The translations under genes and the position numbers were made by a program. From contig NZ_JBKBHX010000001.1 in assembly GCF_046299575.1 (NCBI RefSeq), positions 62,001-126,000 on the forward strand: a stretch of 64,000 bases of DNA, given 5' to 3'. Within the stretch, counting starts at the first letter, position 1; every line of letters begins with the position of its first letter. The DNA is from Thermaurantimonas sp046299575. GTDB lineage: Bacteria > Bacteroidota > Bacteroidia > Flavobacteriales > Schleiferiaceae. This document shows positions 15,797-24,748 of this stretch, one piece after another. Below the pieces are notes generated by a model, which was given only the letters and a program-made list of their open reading frames with translations, was not told the origin of the DNA and did not search any database.

Positions 15797-16027
15797 TTAA
15801 AAGGGTAAGGTTTCCTGATCGGTATTCTGCAGTTTCGATAGTATTTCCTGAACGGTTTTTTCCGTTTCTGATAACTTTTTTTTACAAAAATTGACGAGAA
15901 ATTCTGCTCTTTGTATAAGCTTTACCATTTTATCCGGGTCGATGTCTTCCTGTTCCAGCTGATCGGCTATGGTTTGCAATTCGTCTATTGCAGCGGTGTA
16001 GGTAAGCTCGTTTTCAGCATTTTCCAT
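15797..16027 (-). CDS. xseB: Exodeoxyribonuclease VII small subunit
   Basis: Small coiled-coil subunit of exonuclease VII, which degrades single-stranded DNA together with XseA. 76 residues, with the family sequence LTYTAAIDELQTIADQLEQ, then DPDKMVKLIQRA and the CKKKLSETEKTVQEIL helix. The large subunit gene xseA is not within the window, at least not next to it. The gene lies between sprA (11 bases) and gldA (17 bases), so it is almost certainly transcribed with them. Confidence 0.92.
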   Translation of the reverse strand: MENAENELTYTAAIDELQTIADQLEQEDIDPDKMVKLIQRAEFLVNFCKKKLSETEKTVQEILSKLQNTDQETLPF

Positions 16028-16038
16028 ATTTCAGGGAT

Positions 16039-19000
16039 TTATTGCGCCAAATTAACTCGGATTGAAATACCCACATTGGTATTAGAGGTAGGAAATGCGT
16101 TGGAAGTCTTGTACGTTGAAATAATCTGATCGTAAAAAACCTTAGCATTTACTCGTGCAGAAATGGCGTAGTCGGCTGATACTTTTATGGTAGTGATACG
16201 GCTACCGGCAGTTACCTGATCTACGCGCTCAACGATGCGCCTAATGATAACCTGATTGTCGCGCACTGACACATCGCAGCGCAGCTCGAGGTTAGATTGA
16301 GGTTTTCTACCAGTTTCGCCCAGACTTACAAATTGCAGCTTCACGTCTTTGACCACATAACCTGCACCGACCACTATTTCATTTCCTCTCGAATCGGTGA
16401 GTTGGTTATTGGCTAAACTTAGATTCTGAGTGCGGTCTTTTTTGTAGTCGATGCGTAGGGTTAATGAATTTTTCATGCGCAAGTTCACACCCAATAATGG
16501 CGACCATTGCTCTACAATGGTAGCCGATACGATTTGAAACTCCGGTAGAAAATCGCCATTTTCATTGATAGGTGGCTCTCCATCTTCGATGCGCTGCTGG
16601 CGAATAAGGTTTGTGTTAAAGTTACCAAGCGTGTAGGTGCCAGTGTAGCCGTGTCTAAGGGCAATATTCGAAAAGTGCTTGTTGAAGAAGGGGATTTTAG
16701 TTAATCCGTCGTAGGTGAGCTGCCAGTTTGGTAAGGGAATTGAACTTCTTCTATAACGGGGGTCAAGCGAAACAGATCTTGGATCAAGACCAGCAAAGGC
16801 CGAAATAAAAGCAGGTATTAGTACATCTTGCGATGCGTAGCTGTATCCCTGCCAACCGTAATTCGCTGAGTCAGGATTATTGTTAAAAGTTGGATTGTAT
16901 GTTGGATCGATTTGTTTGCGTTGTTCCACCAGGCGCTCTGAAATCACCTCTCTGTTTTTGAGAAATTGCTCATACACATCACTTCTGAAGTCAGGACCTC
17001 GCAGGGTTTCAAACGATGTGCGAAATGCCCAGAAAGATGTGGTATATGTACCCATCTGAAAAAGGTTTTGAACCTGATAGTCAAAGGCTGTGGCATCGTA
17101 GCGGAAAAATCCGTTTTGATTAAATGTACTGTTTCTCTGCGAGGTAAGTTCGATTCTGAAGGTATTGATCGGTTCGATGGTAGCGCGGAGGTTAAGGTTC
17201 TCAGTGTGTGTTTGTGAAAATTGATTGTTGAGCAATGGCGATTTGGTAATCCACTCATTTTCAGCGGCTTTAGGCTTTATATCGCGCTGTGAACCAAAGG
17301 CAAAATCGTACCCTGGTGCTGAAGCATTTTGACCAAGTATTCCAGGCGTGGGCATGTAACCAGGTAAGAGAGTTCCTCGGGTAGTGGTATATCCTCCCCC
17401 TACACTGCGTAGGCTCATTAGGATGCGCGCCGACGATTTAGCTATTTTTCGAAATACCGATTCCTTCTCTTCTTCTTTTTTGTCGGTATTTTGGTTGGGT
17501 TGATTGGTATTTCCTCGTAAAGATGCCGGCACATTTGGTCGCTGCTGACCGGGTCTTTGTGGTGCCTTGCCTTGATTTGCTTCTTGAAGAAACTTGATTT
17601 TGTTATAGAAGTTAACAAGATTAGCCTGGCCATTGAATTGCCAGCTTTGGGAGTTTTGGATGGTATTTCCTAGGTTAAGCGAATCATTGTTTGTATTTAA
17701 AATAGCCAAAAGCGAGTTAGTGGTCCAGTCAAAATCAGCTGTATAGCGAACACTCGTGTTTATAAAGTTCAACAATGGAATTTTACTGAAGGGAACTTCG
17801 TAGTTTACATTCAGCGTATGGTGGTAGTTGGTCGGTCGTCCACCTGCCCGCAGATTTTCGCGAATGGCGTTTCGCACCGAATCTGCCGTTGCAGGTCCGT
17901 CCGGTTCATCAATGCGGGTAAACATTCGTGCTTGAAAATCGGCTCTTAAGGCACGTGTAAGATCCCAGCTAACGTCGTAGATGCGATTGAAGGTAAAAGC
18001 TTTTTGATATGTAGTAGGCAATCTAAACGTTGGGTTATCCGTATTGCGCATTTCGGCCTCGTTATAAATCCTCCACAGCTCCGCTCTGAAGGTGAAGCGC
18101 GAGGGCATGTAGTTGAAGTTGAAATCACGAATGAGAGCTAAATGCTTGTTTTGCAGAAACTTGATTTTTTTAAATGGCTCTACGGGTTTAACCTGAGCCT
18201 GGTAGTTGTAATTCAAAGAACCTTTGTAATCGCGACGAATGTCTGAAACGGTGTTGATGTTTCGAAAATAAATTTCGTTAAAAGAGTAGGATAATGCTAT
18301 GTTCTCTATATCGTAAAACTGGGGTTTCCGACGTGTGTTCGTTCTCTCCTTGCGAACATTAGCAAAGTTAATTCCCCTACGCAACGTATAGGTTTGAGCG
18401 ATTCTTCGCAGGGAGTCGCGTTCTTGTAGTGTTTCTATGTTTCGAAGTGCATCTTTGAATTCAATGTCCATATCCAGCGGGTTGAACATCGGATTGCGCC
18501 ACTCTTCGGCATATCCCACAAACATGGGTATGCGCAATCGCACTTTATCGGAGAAGAATTTGCCGAGTTCAAAGTTGGATTGCAGGTCGTAGGCAATGAT
18601 CTCTTCCTTTCGGCGGGCATTAACGTTCTGATCGATCGAGCCAAATCCCACAGTTGAGTAATTGCCAGAGAGAGTGATATTAGCAAAATCAGCCAGTTGA
18701 GCATTTACTCTACCGGCAGCAGCATATCCTCCGCGATTGTCAAATCCGCCAAGTCGAAGTTCATTTACCCAGATTTCTGCACACTTGGGCAATCCGTCGT
18801 CATTCGGGTCACCCAATTGTTTTTTGGGATTTCGAATACCGATCATAATGGTGCGCACGTTGCCCAAATTTGGCGCTCCCACAATGGTGATTTTTCTGTT
18901 GCCAAGGTCCACCGTAAATCTGCTCTGTAGTGGAAATCCAGCCTTATCGCGCTGAAGTTTGATTTGCCGGATTTCTTCCATATCGATGTCAAATTCATTT

Positions 19001-22000
19001 TCTATCGGCCATATCAATCGTGGGTCAACCTCGCCCCATTGAGTTACTTGTAAGGGAATTTCATATTCATAATAATTCTGATTAAAGTCGGCACCAAGAC
19101 GTATGAAAGCAGTGAGATCGCCGTTTTTCAGCGGTTTGGTGGCATCGCGCTGTTCGGCATGTACAAACATTCTCAGTCGCTTATACAGACGCATGTCCAT
19201 AGCGAGATTTCTAAATACAGCCCTTGCATCTCCATCTTTCAGATCGCATACCCGTATAGCAAGTGACTGTTCGTTCTGAGCTTGAATGGACGAAGTTGCA
19301 AAGAGCTCCTGACGTTCAATTCCAGGTGGCAATACATAATTAATCGGATTGCGCTGCCCATTTTCTTCCAGATTTACTACATTAACCTCGAAAAGGGTTC
19401 CGTCGCTATCGTCGGTGGCTAAGTCATCGCGAATGCCCGAAAGTGAAAACGGATAACGCCTCCACTCTCCACGCACCAGTTCTAAGGCTGCAAAGCGCAA
19501 TACGATTGGATTTTCCCAATTGTGCAAAAACATTCGAATAAAACGTATAGAACGGAAATCGCTGATCGGGCCAATCACTTTATCCGGTGAGAAAATAGGC
19601 ACTTTAAACTGATACCATATGACAGGCTTGCGACTACCGTCAGGCAGAACATCAGTGGTGGTTTGAAAGACATCTGTTATGTAATTTTTACCAATTTGTA
19701 AATCTTGAGGACGAATAGATACGCGATATTGGAAATAGGTTTCTGAACGCGCCAAAGTTTGATCAGAGTTTACGTCCTCCATGTCGGGTCGGTTGGTAGC
19801 TGTGTTCGGATAGCCATCCGGTTGAGTAATGTCACTGTTGCCTTGCGGATTGTTCCATCTTTTGTACCGCTCTAAAATAGAAGCTCCTTGATTGTCATAG
19901 TTATTTGATCTATAAAACTCGTAGTTATCTGCCGCCGGGTCATTGAAAATAGCATTATACACGGCTGATCCGGAACCAAACTGAGCTGCTACACGCTGTA
20001 TAAAGGTCTGTCCATTGTGCGCAAACCACTGGCGTTCGAGCTCGTCATTTAGTCCATCCAGACCAACATCTTGTACCTCGCGCGCACCTGGTTCGTTGTT
20101 AAAAGCTTGAACTTGAGGTACAATTTTAGGCACAATTCCCCATGCAGTAGAGTCCACCTGATTTAAGTTGCCGTCGATCGGTATTCCTTGCTCAAAAGCC
20201 TGTCGACCATCTTTTAAAATATCTTCAGATATATTGCCCAGATTAAAATATAAGTCTCCACCCTTTAAGTTAGGATTTTCTAAAAATGGGTCAAGCAGCC
20301 AAAATTGAATAAACTCTATGTTCTGCTCTTCGAAATTGTTGGTGAGCAGTTCACGCATAATTCCACCCCAGCGGCTACGCGGGTTGTTGAGCTTTCCATC
20401 GGCATTTAAACCGGCAGAAATTCCCGGTTCACCTTCCACATCGAAATTGTAAGGACCTCTTTCATCGGGATAATATGCCAGGTCGAGCGTCGGAATGTTT
20501 CGCGGCATAGCCGGGTCGAGACGTCTGTTGGGGAAAACCTCCCTCACCAATATCTCGCGCATGTAATGATTCGAGCGCATTACACGGTCAGCCCTCACAT
20601 TTGCTGGTGTTTGAGAATTGGCCTGGAAAAACAGCGGATCGATGGTGTACCAGGCAAGTCTAGCGCGGTTGAAGCCAATCCGAATATCGTTGTTGAATTC
20701 AGCTTCCGGAAAGAGTTCTGGTTGACCTGAGGGCACACTGGCCAGCTGCCAGCGCATGGGATTCCGGATGTCGATAAGGGTTTGAGAGCTTTCAAAATCG
20801 TCGATATAGGTTGTCTCTTCGCGATTGAGCTTTATTGCTCTTGGAGAACCGGGAATAAGCTGCGCAAATTCCCCTTGAGCATTGATGGTAGATGGTGCCT
20901 TGGTAGAAAGAAAGGGAATAGCATCGACCAACTTTGTCAAAAAGGGCGCCTGATTGCTGTACTGAGTATTTAATCCCCAAATGGTGTTAGCAATGGGTTC
21001 AAAGCCAAGATTTACCTTTTGGGTAAAAGGTCGTTCGCGAAGGTGCAGTAAGGTGCCTCCAATGTTCCAATGCTCACTCACGCGATGATCGACATTAATG
21101 CCCGCAAATGTTTTCACATTGGCTCCGAAGAGCGCATTGTTCTCAAAATCAACGCGAATGGGCAGACCGGAATTAATTATGCCCTCATCCAGAATCCTAA
21201 CCCTACCTAGATTGTAGTCTACAGTATATTGTGTACCTTCTTGCAGTTTTACACCTCCGGCCGTTACTGAAACTGAACCTCTGGGAATGTTTATAGCATT
21301 CAGTTGAATTTCACTGCCTGTAGCCGATTTATACCTTCCTTTCAGAAAGAATTTGTTCAGCTTTGTCATTTCTTGAGCTCTGAAGCGCGTACTGTCGTAC
21401 AACTGTTGGAATACGTATTTGGCCCTCAATTCGTCGTTGTCGAGCTTCGATGCCAGGTGGCGCCCAAATGGCTCTACCACAGGAAAATAGATCCGACCAT
21501 TTTGGGGATTAATGGTTACATTAGGTACAAAATCAAAAAATCCGTCAGGATAGGGGTCGTTGTTATTGTTCAGCTTATCGAGCCCCATCACGCGCAGTAG
21601 CAGTTCGTTTCTCAGACTGCCCTCCGGCAGGAAAGGTATCGGCACTCCCGTCTCATCGTTCCAATACAACACATCGAGCCTGAAATCTTGTGGGTTGATT
21701 TGAAAGGCATTTAAAGAGTACACATTCTTCATCATCAGATGCCACATGGGCACCTTTACATTCAGCAAGGTAGCTTTTAAAAGTTTTAAAATCAATGTAG
21801 AAGGAGGAGATACCCCATCATTACTGAACTCACCGACCTGGTAGGTCTTGCCATTAGCCGTGTATTGATACGCTACTGCAAGTACCTCATCTTGATTGAG
21901 TGCCTGATTGAGAGAGATATATCCCAATTGTGGATGAAAGGTGTATTCATTCGGACTTAACAATCGGGCATTGGTAAGGTCTTCGAAATCGATGCCTGGC

Positions 22001-23313
22001 TCAAATCTGGCCTGGCTCAGCACCGCATTAGCAGTGGCAATATTGCGTATCCCGGCGTATTCATTTTGAATCGTTGAAGGATTGAGTTTATTCATTTGAT
22101 TGTGTGGCAACTCTGGGTGCCGGCGATCCACAGTCCCGGAGAAAATATCTGGATCATTTAGTCCACTCTGTGAATGGCGATATGCCCATCCAGCTCTATC
22201 GGCCTCGCCCAAATCCATGAAGGCAACAATGTTGCGCACATTCTCTGTCACATTTCGGCGGTTCGTCACCCACACTTCTATTCGGGTAATCTGAATAGGT
22301 GAGGTGATTACCGGCATATTTGCCAAAAAGCGCTCGTAATTCTCACGGAAATAATGCGAGAGAAAATAATGTCTATTTGCCTCGTATTGATCAGCCTGGA
22401 TAAAAAACTCCTGTACTGCTCCACCCCCTTGTAGATTGATGGATGACGTTTGACTTCTCTGCTCTGAAAAGATTGTAGTTACCGTTGTCTTCCCAAACTG
22501 CATCTGTGCTTTTACACCAAAAAGACTTTGCACACCTGTGATCAGCGAACTGTTTAAAGGCATGTTTACGTTACCAAACTCAAGTTTTTTTAGAATTTGG
22601 TCTTCTTCTCCGGTAAATTGTGTTTTAATTTGATTGTCAAATTGAAAGGTCGCCTGCGTATCATAGTTAAATCCCAAATTTAGCCGCGTCCCGATTTTAC
22701 CGTTTACATTCATCTGGATGCGCTGATTGAAAACCAGGTTGAAGGTTCTTCGATTCCGAACCGGAATCATAGGGTTTTCAAGGCGCTGAAATCTGCCTCC
22801 AAGAGTGAGCGTTGCTGATCCTTGAGGCCTGATTTCTATGGTATTACTTCCAAAAATATTTTTAAAAGCTTCGCCCTTCACCTCAATCAACGGCAACAGT
22901 GCAGAACCCGACTCCCTGGGATCTGCTTGCTTATTTCGCTCCCGTAATCCACCGCCACTACCAGATTTATCTGACCAATATTTACTATCCTCCTGTGCAA
23001 ATTGTATTCTGCGAAATTCTTCAGGTGTGTAGTACTGTGTGTCAATGACTGTGTTGCCAATAAATTTTCGAACTATGTATAGGTTACGAACCGGGTCATA
23101 GTCGAGCTCCGTCCTAAAATTAGCTGGGTCTTTCAAATTCAATGATGAAGGCTTACGCACATCGTACTTCGTAGAATCTTTGGTAGTATCGCTCTGTTCA
23201 ATGAGAATTTTTGAAGTAGCCCCTCTCGAGGTAAATGAAGGTAAACGAAATGCACTTAGTGATAAAAAACCCAATAGTAAAACAACAATATGAGCTACCG
23301 TACGAATTCTCAC
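16039..23313 (-). CDS. sprA: SprA, T9SS outer-membrane translocon
   Basis: Giant outer-membrane barrel that forms the protein-conducting pore of the type IX secretion system and is needed for gliding. 2424 residues is the normal size. The signal peptide (MRIRTVAHIVVLLLGFLSLS) is followed by the family signature IEIRPQGSATLTLGGRFQR (about 160-180), RRTFNLVFNQRIQMNVNGKIG, and NLGFNYDTQATFQFDNQ. Two copies of an SprA N-terminal-type region are visible, since NINPQNGRIYFPVVEPFG and VDYNLGRVRILDEG type motifs repeat later. Transmembrane strands continue to the C-terminal VGISIRVNLAQ. Operon: 6 bases after ruvA and 11 before xseB. The many small frames on the opposite strand inside it look like shadows. 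Confidence 0.95.
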   Translation of the reverse strand: MRIRTVAHIVVLLLGFLSLSAFRLPSFTSRGATSKILIEQSDTTKDSTKYDVRKPSSLNLKDPANFRTELDYDPVRNLYIVRKFIGNTVIDTQYYTPEEFRRIQFAQEDSKYWSDKSGSGGGLRERNKQADPRESGSALLPLIEVKGEAFKNIFGSNTIEIRPQGSATLTLGGRFQRLENPMIPVRNRRTFNLVFNQRIQMNVNGKIGTRLNLGFNYDTQATFQFDNQIKTQFTGEEDQILKKLEFGNVNMPLNSSLITGVQSLFGVKAQMQFGKTTVTTIFSEQRSQTSSINLQGGGAVQEFFIQADQYEANRHYFLSHYFRENYERFLANMPVITSPIQITRIEVWVTNRRNVTENVRNIVAFMDLGEADRAGWAYRHSQSGLNDPDIFSGTVDRRHPELPHNQMNKLNPSTIQNEYAGIRNIATANAVLSQARFEPGIDFEDLTNARLLSPNEYTFHPQLGYISLNQALNQDEVLAVAYQYTANGKTYQVGEFSNDGVSPPSTLILKLLKATLLNVKVPMWHLMMKNVYSLNAFQINPQDFRLDVLYWNDETGVPIPFLPEGSLRNELLLRVMGLDKLNNNNDPYPDGFFDFVPNVTINPQNGRIYFPVVEPFGRHLASKLDNDELRAKYVFQQLYDSTRFRAQEMTKLNKFFLKGRYKSATGSEIQLNAINIPRGSVSVTAGGVKLQEGTQYTVDYNLGRVRILDEGIINSGLPIRVDFENNALFGANVKTFAGINVDHRVSEHWNIGGTLLHLRERPFTQKVNLGFEPIANTIWGLNTQYSNQAPFLTKLVDAIPFLSTKAPSTINAQGEFAQLIPGSPRAIKLNREETTYIDDFESSQTLIDIRNPMRWQLASVPSGQPELFPEAEFNNDIRIGFNRARLAWYTIDPLFFQANSQTPANVRADRVMRSNHYMREILVREVFPNRRLDPAMPRNIPTLDLAYYPDERGPYNFDVEGEPGISAGLNADGKLNNPRSRWGGIMRELLTNNFEEQNIEFIQFWLLDPFLENPNLKGGDLYFNLGNISEDILKDGRQAFEQGIPIDGNLNQVDSTAWGIVPKIVPQVQAFNNEPGAREVQDVGLDGLNDELERQWFAHNGQTFIQRVAAQFGSGSAVYNAIFNDPAADNYEFYRSNNYDNQGASILERYKRWNNPQGNSDITQPDGYPNTATNRPDMEDVNSDQTLARSETYFQYRVSIRPQDLQIGKNYITDVFQTTTDVLPDGSRKPVIWYQFKVPIFSPDKVIGPISDFRSIRFIRMFLHNWENPIVLRFAALELVRGEWRRYPFSLSGIRDDLATDDSDGTLFEVNVVNLEENGQRNPINYVLPPGIERQELFATSSIQAQNEQSLAIRVCDLKDGDARAVFRNLAMDMRLYKRLRMFVHAEQRDATKPLKNGDLTAFIRLGADFNQNYYEYEIPLQVTQWGEVDPRLIWPIENEFDIDMEEIRQIKLQRDKAGFPLQSRFTVDLGNRKITIVGAPNLGNVRTIMIGIRNPKKQLGDPNDDGLPKCAEIWVNELRLGGFDNRGGYAAAGRVNAQLADFANITLSGNYSTVGFGSIDQNVNARRKEEIIAYDLQSNFELGKFFSDKVRLRIPMFVGYAEEWRNPMFNPLDMDIEFKDALRNIETLQERDSLRRIAQTYTLRRGINFANVRKERTNTRRKPQFYDIENIALSYSFNEIYFRNINTVSDIRRDYKGSLNYNYQAQVKPVEPFKKIKFLQNKHLALIRDFNFNYMPSRFTFRAELWRIYNEAEMRNTDNPTFRLPTTYQKAFTFNRIYDVSWDLTRALRADFQARMFTRIDEPDGPATADSVRNAIRENLRAGGRPTNYHHTLNVNYEVPFSKIPLLNFINTSVRYTADFDWTTNSLLAILNTNNDSLNLGNTIQNSQSWQFNGQANLVNFYNKIKFLQEANQGKAPQRPGQQRPNVPASLRGNTNQPNQNTDKKEEEKESVFRKIAKSSARILMSLRSVGGGYTTTRGTLLPGYMPTPGILGQNASAPGYDFAFGSQRDIKPKAAENEWITKSPLLNNQFSQTHTENLNLRATIEPINTFRIELTSQRNSTFNQNGFFRYDATAFDYQVQNLFQMGTYTTSFWAFRTSFETLRGPDFRSDVYEQFLKNREVISERLVEQRKQIDPTYNPTFNNNPDSANYGWQGYSYASQDVLIPAFISAFAGLDPRSVSLDPRYRRSSIPLPNWQLTYDGLTKIPFFNKHFSNIALRHGYTGTYTLGNFNTNLIRQQRIEDGEPPINENGDFLPEFQIVSATIVEQWSPLLGVNLRMKNSLTLRIDYKKDRTQNLSLANNQLTDSRGNEIVVGAGYVVKDVKLQFVSLGETGRKPQSNLELRCDVSVRDNQVIIRRIVERVDQVTAGSRITTIKVSADYAISARVNAKVFYDQIISTYKTSNAFPTSNTNVGISIRVNLAQ

Positions 23314-23319
23314 CCCCTA

Positions 23320-23904
23320 CTACAGATTCTTTAGAGCCAACTTAATGATCGATTCAACGTCTAAAACCGGATTTTCTTGAACTATTTTTTCTACCACTTT
23401 ACTTGCCAAAGGACGTGGATATCCTAAAACTTCTAAAGCTGATAACGCATCCTTAGCTGCTTTAGTATTTGATGTGGCAGATTTAGTTGCGTAATTCTCG
23501 TTAATATGTGTGACCTTATCTCGCAGATCAATGATTAAACGCTCAGCCGTTTTAGTTCCGATACCTTTTACCGCTTTAAGCCTGCTAACATTTCCAGAAG
23601 CTATCACTTCTACTAGTTCATCTACCCTTAAATGGCTCAAAATCAATCTTGCCGTATTAGCTCCAACCCCCGAAACACTAATGAGCTGCTGAAAAATTTC
23701 TCTTTCGCCTTCGCTAAGAAAACCATATATAACATGAGCATCCTCTCGAACAATCAAATGTGTAAACAACCTGAACTTTTGACCTAAAACTAATTTTTCA
23801 AATGTAAATACGCTGATTTGCAGCTGCCAGCCAACTCCATTTACATTAAGTACGCATTGCGTAGGCTGTAAATACTCAACAGTTCCTTCTAAAAAATAAT
23901 ACAT
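23320..23904 (-). CDS. ruvA: Holliday junction branch migration protein RuvA
   Basis: Tetrameric DNA-binding subunit that loads the RuvB motor on Holliday junctions. 194 residues. The N-terminal OB fold (MYYFLEGTVEYLQP, HLIVREDAHVIYGFLSE) is followed by two helix-hairpin-helix motifs (SVSGVGANTARLIL, AVKGIGTKTAERLI), a linker, and the C-terminal RuvB-binding domain (DALSALEVLGYPRPLASKVV). ATG 23904 matches the family; a longer frame from 23946 adds 14 unrelated residues. The gene is six bases upstream of sprA, so recombination and secretion genes share a transcript. Confidence 0.95.
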   Translation of the reverse strand: MYYFLEGTVEYLQPTQCVLNVNGVGWQLQISVFTFEKLVLGQKFRLFTHLIVREDAHVIYGFLSEGEREIFQQLISVSGVGANTARLILSHLRVDELVEVIASGNVSRLKAVKGIGTKTAERLIIDLRDKVTHINENYATKSATSNTKAAKDALSALEVLGYPRPLASKVVEKIVQENPVLDVESIIKLALKNL

Positions 23905-24005
23905 CACACTTATATACTCAGGATTGCACAAAATTATGTTGTGCAAAATTGAACTCAGGCTATTTAAGAATCACAAACAAATAAATCACAGATGTATCTT
24001 CAATA

Positions 24006-24740
24006 CTATAAATGTAACAATGCATTTTGTCTAACCCAACCAGTTTTTCCATCAGGTAATTTAATTTTTACGTAATCACCGTCTGTTTCAAATAAAATAA
24101 CTTTTGTACCCTCATTAAGTTTAAATAAATCGACTGATGATTCAAAAGGCTCATTCTTCGTTAAAACACTCTCAGCCACAATTGCATAACGATTTTTTTG
24201 CTCATCATTCAAGACAGTGAATAAAAAAGTACTTACAAAACTTAAGATAACATAAAGAATAGATTTTACAATATTTTCAGAAAGTCTATTATTCAAATAT
24301 TGCCAGAATTTAATTATAAAAAGAACTAAAATCAAAAATGAAAAAAGGATAAAAATAAACTTCCAATTAGAAAATCTTAAGAAATTTTGAACCCTTTCAA
24401 TTAATGATGGAATTCCGAAACCAAAATCTCCAGGAATTTTGCTGAGTAAAAAGTTTAAATTCGTTATTAAATCATTGTCAAAAGGCATATAATATAACGC
24501 CTTTTCATAATAATATCTTGAGTAGCCTAATTTATTAATTTTATAGTAAGTATTCCCTATATTATACAGCAATTCACCGGAAATTATATTAGTGTTAATC
24601 AAAGAATCATATAAAAACAAGGCTTCTTGATAATTACCCTCTTTGTAGAATGTATTCGCTTTAAAAAAAACAGAATCCACGGTGCCAAAAATAATCTTAG
24701 GATAAAATAATAAAAAAAATATAACAGAATTTTTCTTCAT
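24006..24740 (-). CDS. batE: BatE: TPR protein with membrane segments and C-terminal SH3-like domain
   Basis: Last gene of the Bat (Bacteroides aerotolerance) operon, 244 residues. Signal peptide or anchor (MKKNSVIFFLLFYPKIIFG), then TPR units (ANTFYKEGNYQEALFLYDSL; ELLYNIGNTYYKINKLGYSR; YYYEKALYYMPFDNDLITNL), two transmembrane helices (FIFILFSFLILVLFIIKFW; ILYVILSFVSTFLFTVL), and a bacterial SH3 domain ending GDYVKIKLPDGKTGWVRQ. I chose the ATG at 24740 over a TTG at 24752. It begins eight bases after batD. The exact task of Bat proteins is unknown; mutants in some species lose oxidative-stress tolerance or periplasmic export steps. Confidence 0.85.
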   Translation of the reverse strand: MKKNSVIFFLLFYPKIIFGTVDSVFFKANTFYKEGNYQEALFLYDSLINTNIISGELLYNIGNTYYKINKLGYSRYYYEKALYYMPFDNDLITNLNFLLSKIPGDFGFGIPSLIERVQNFLRFSNWKFIFILFSFLILVLFIIKFWQYLNNRLSENIVKSILYVILSFVSTFLFTVLNDEQKNRYAIVAESVLTKNEPFESSVDLFKLNEGTKVILFETDGDYVKIKLPDGKTGWVRQNALLHL

Positions 24741-24748
24741 TTTTATTG

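Noticed and set aside
16039..23313. Several antisense and out-of-frame open frames of 60-100 codons within sprA
   Set aside because: They lie in a well-supported 2424-codon gene and show no family features; they are shadows.
23905..23946. Upstream extension of ruvA
   Set aside because: Family N-terminus begins at MYYFLEG, ATG 23904.
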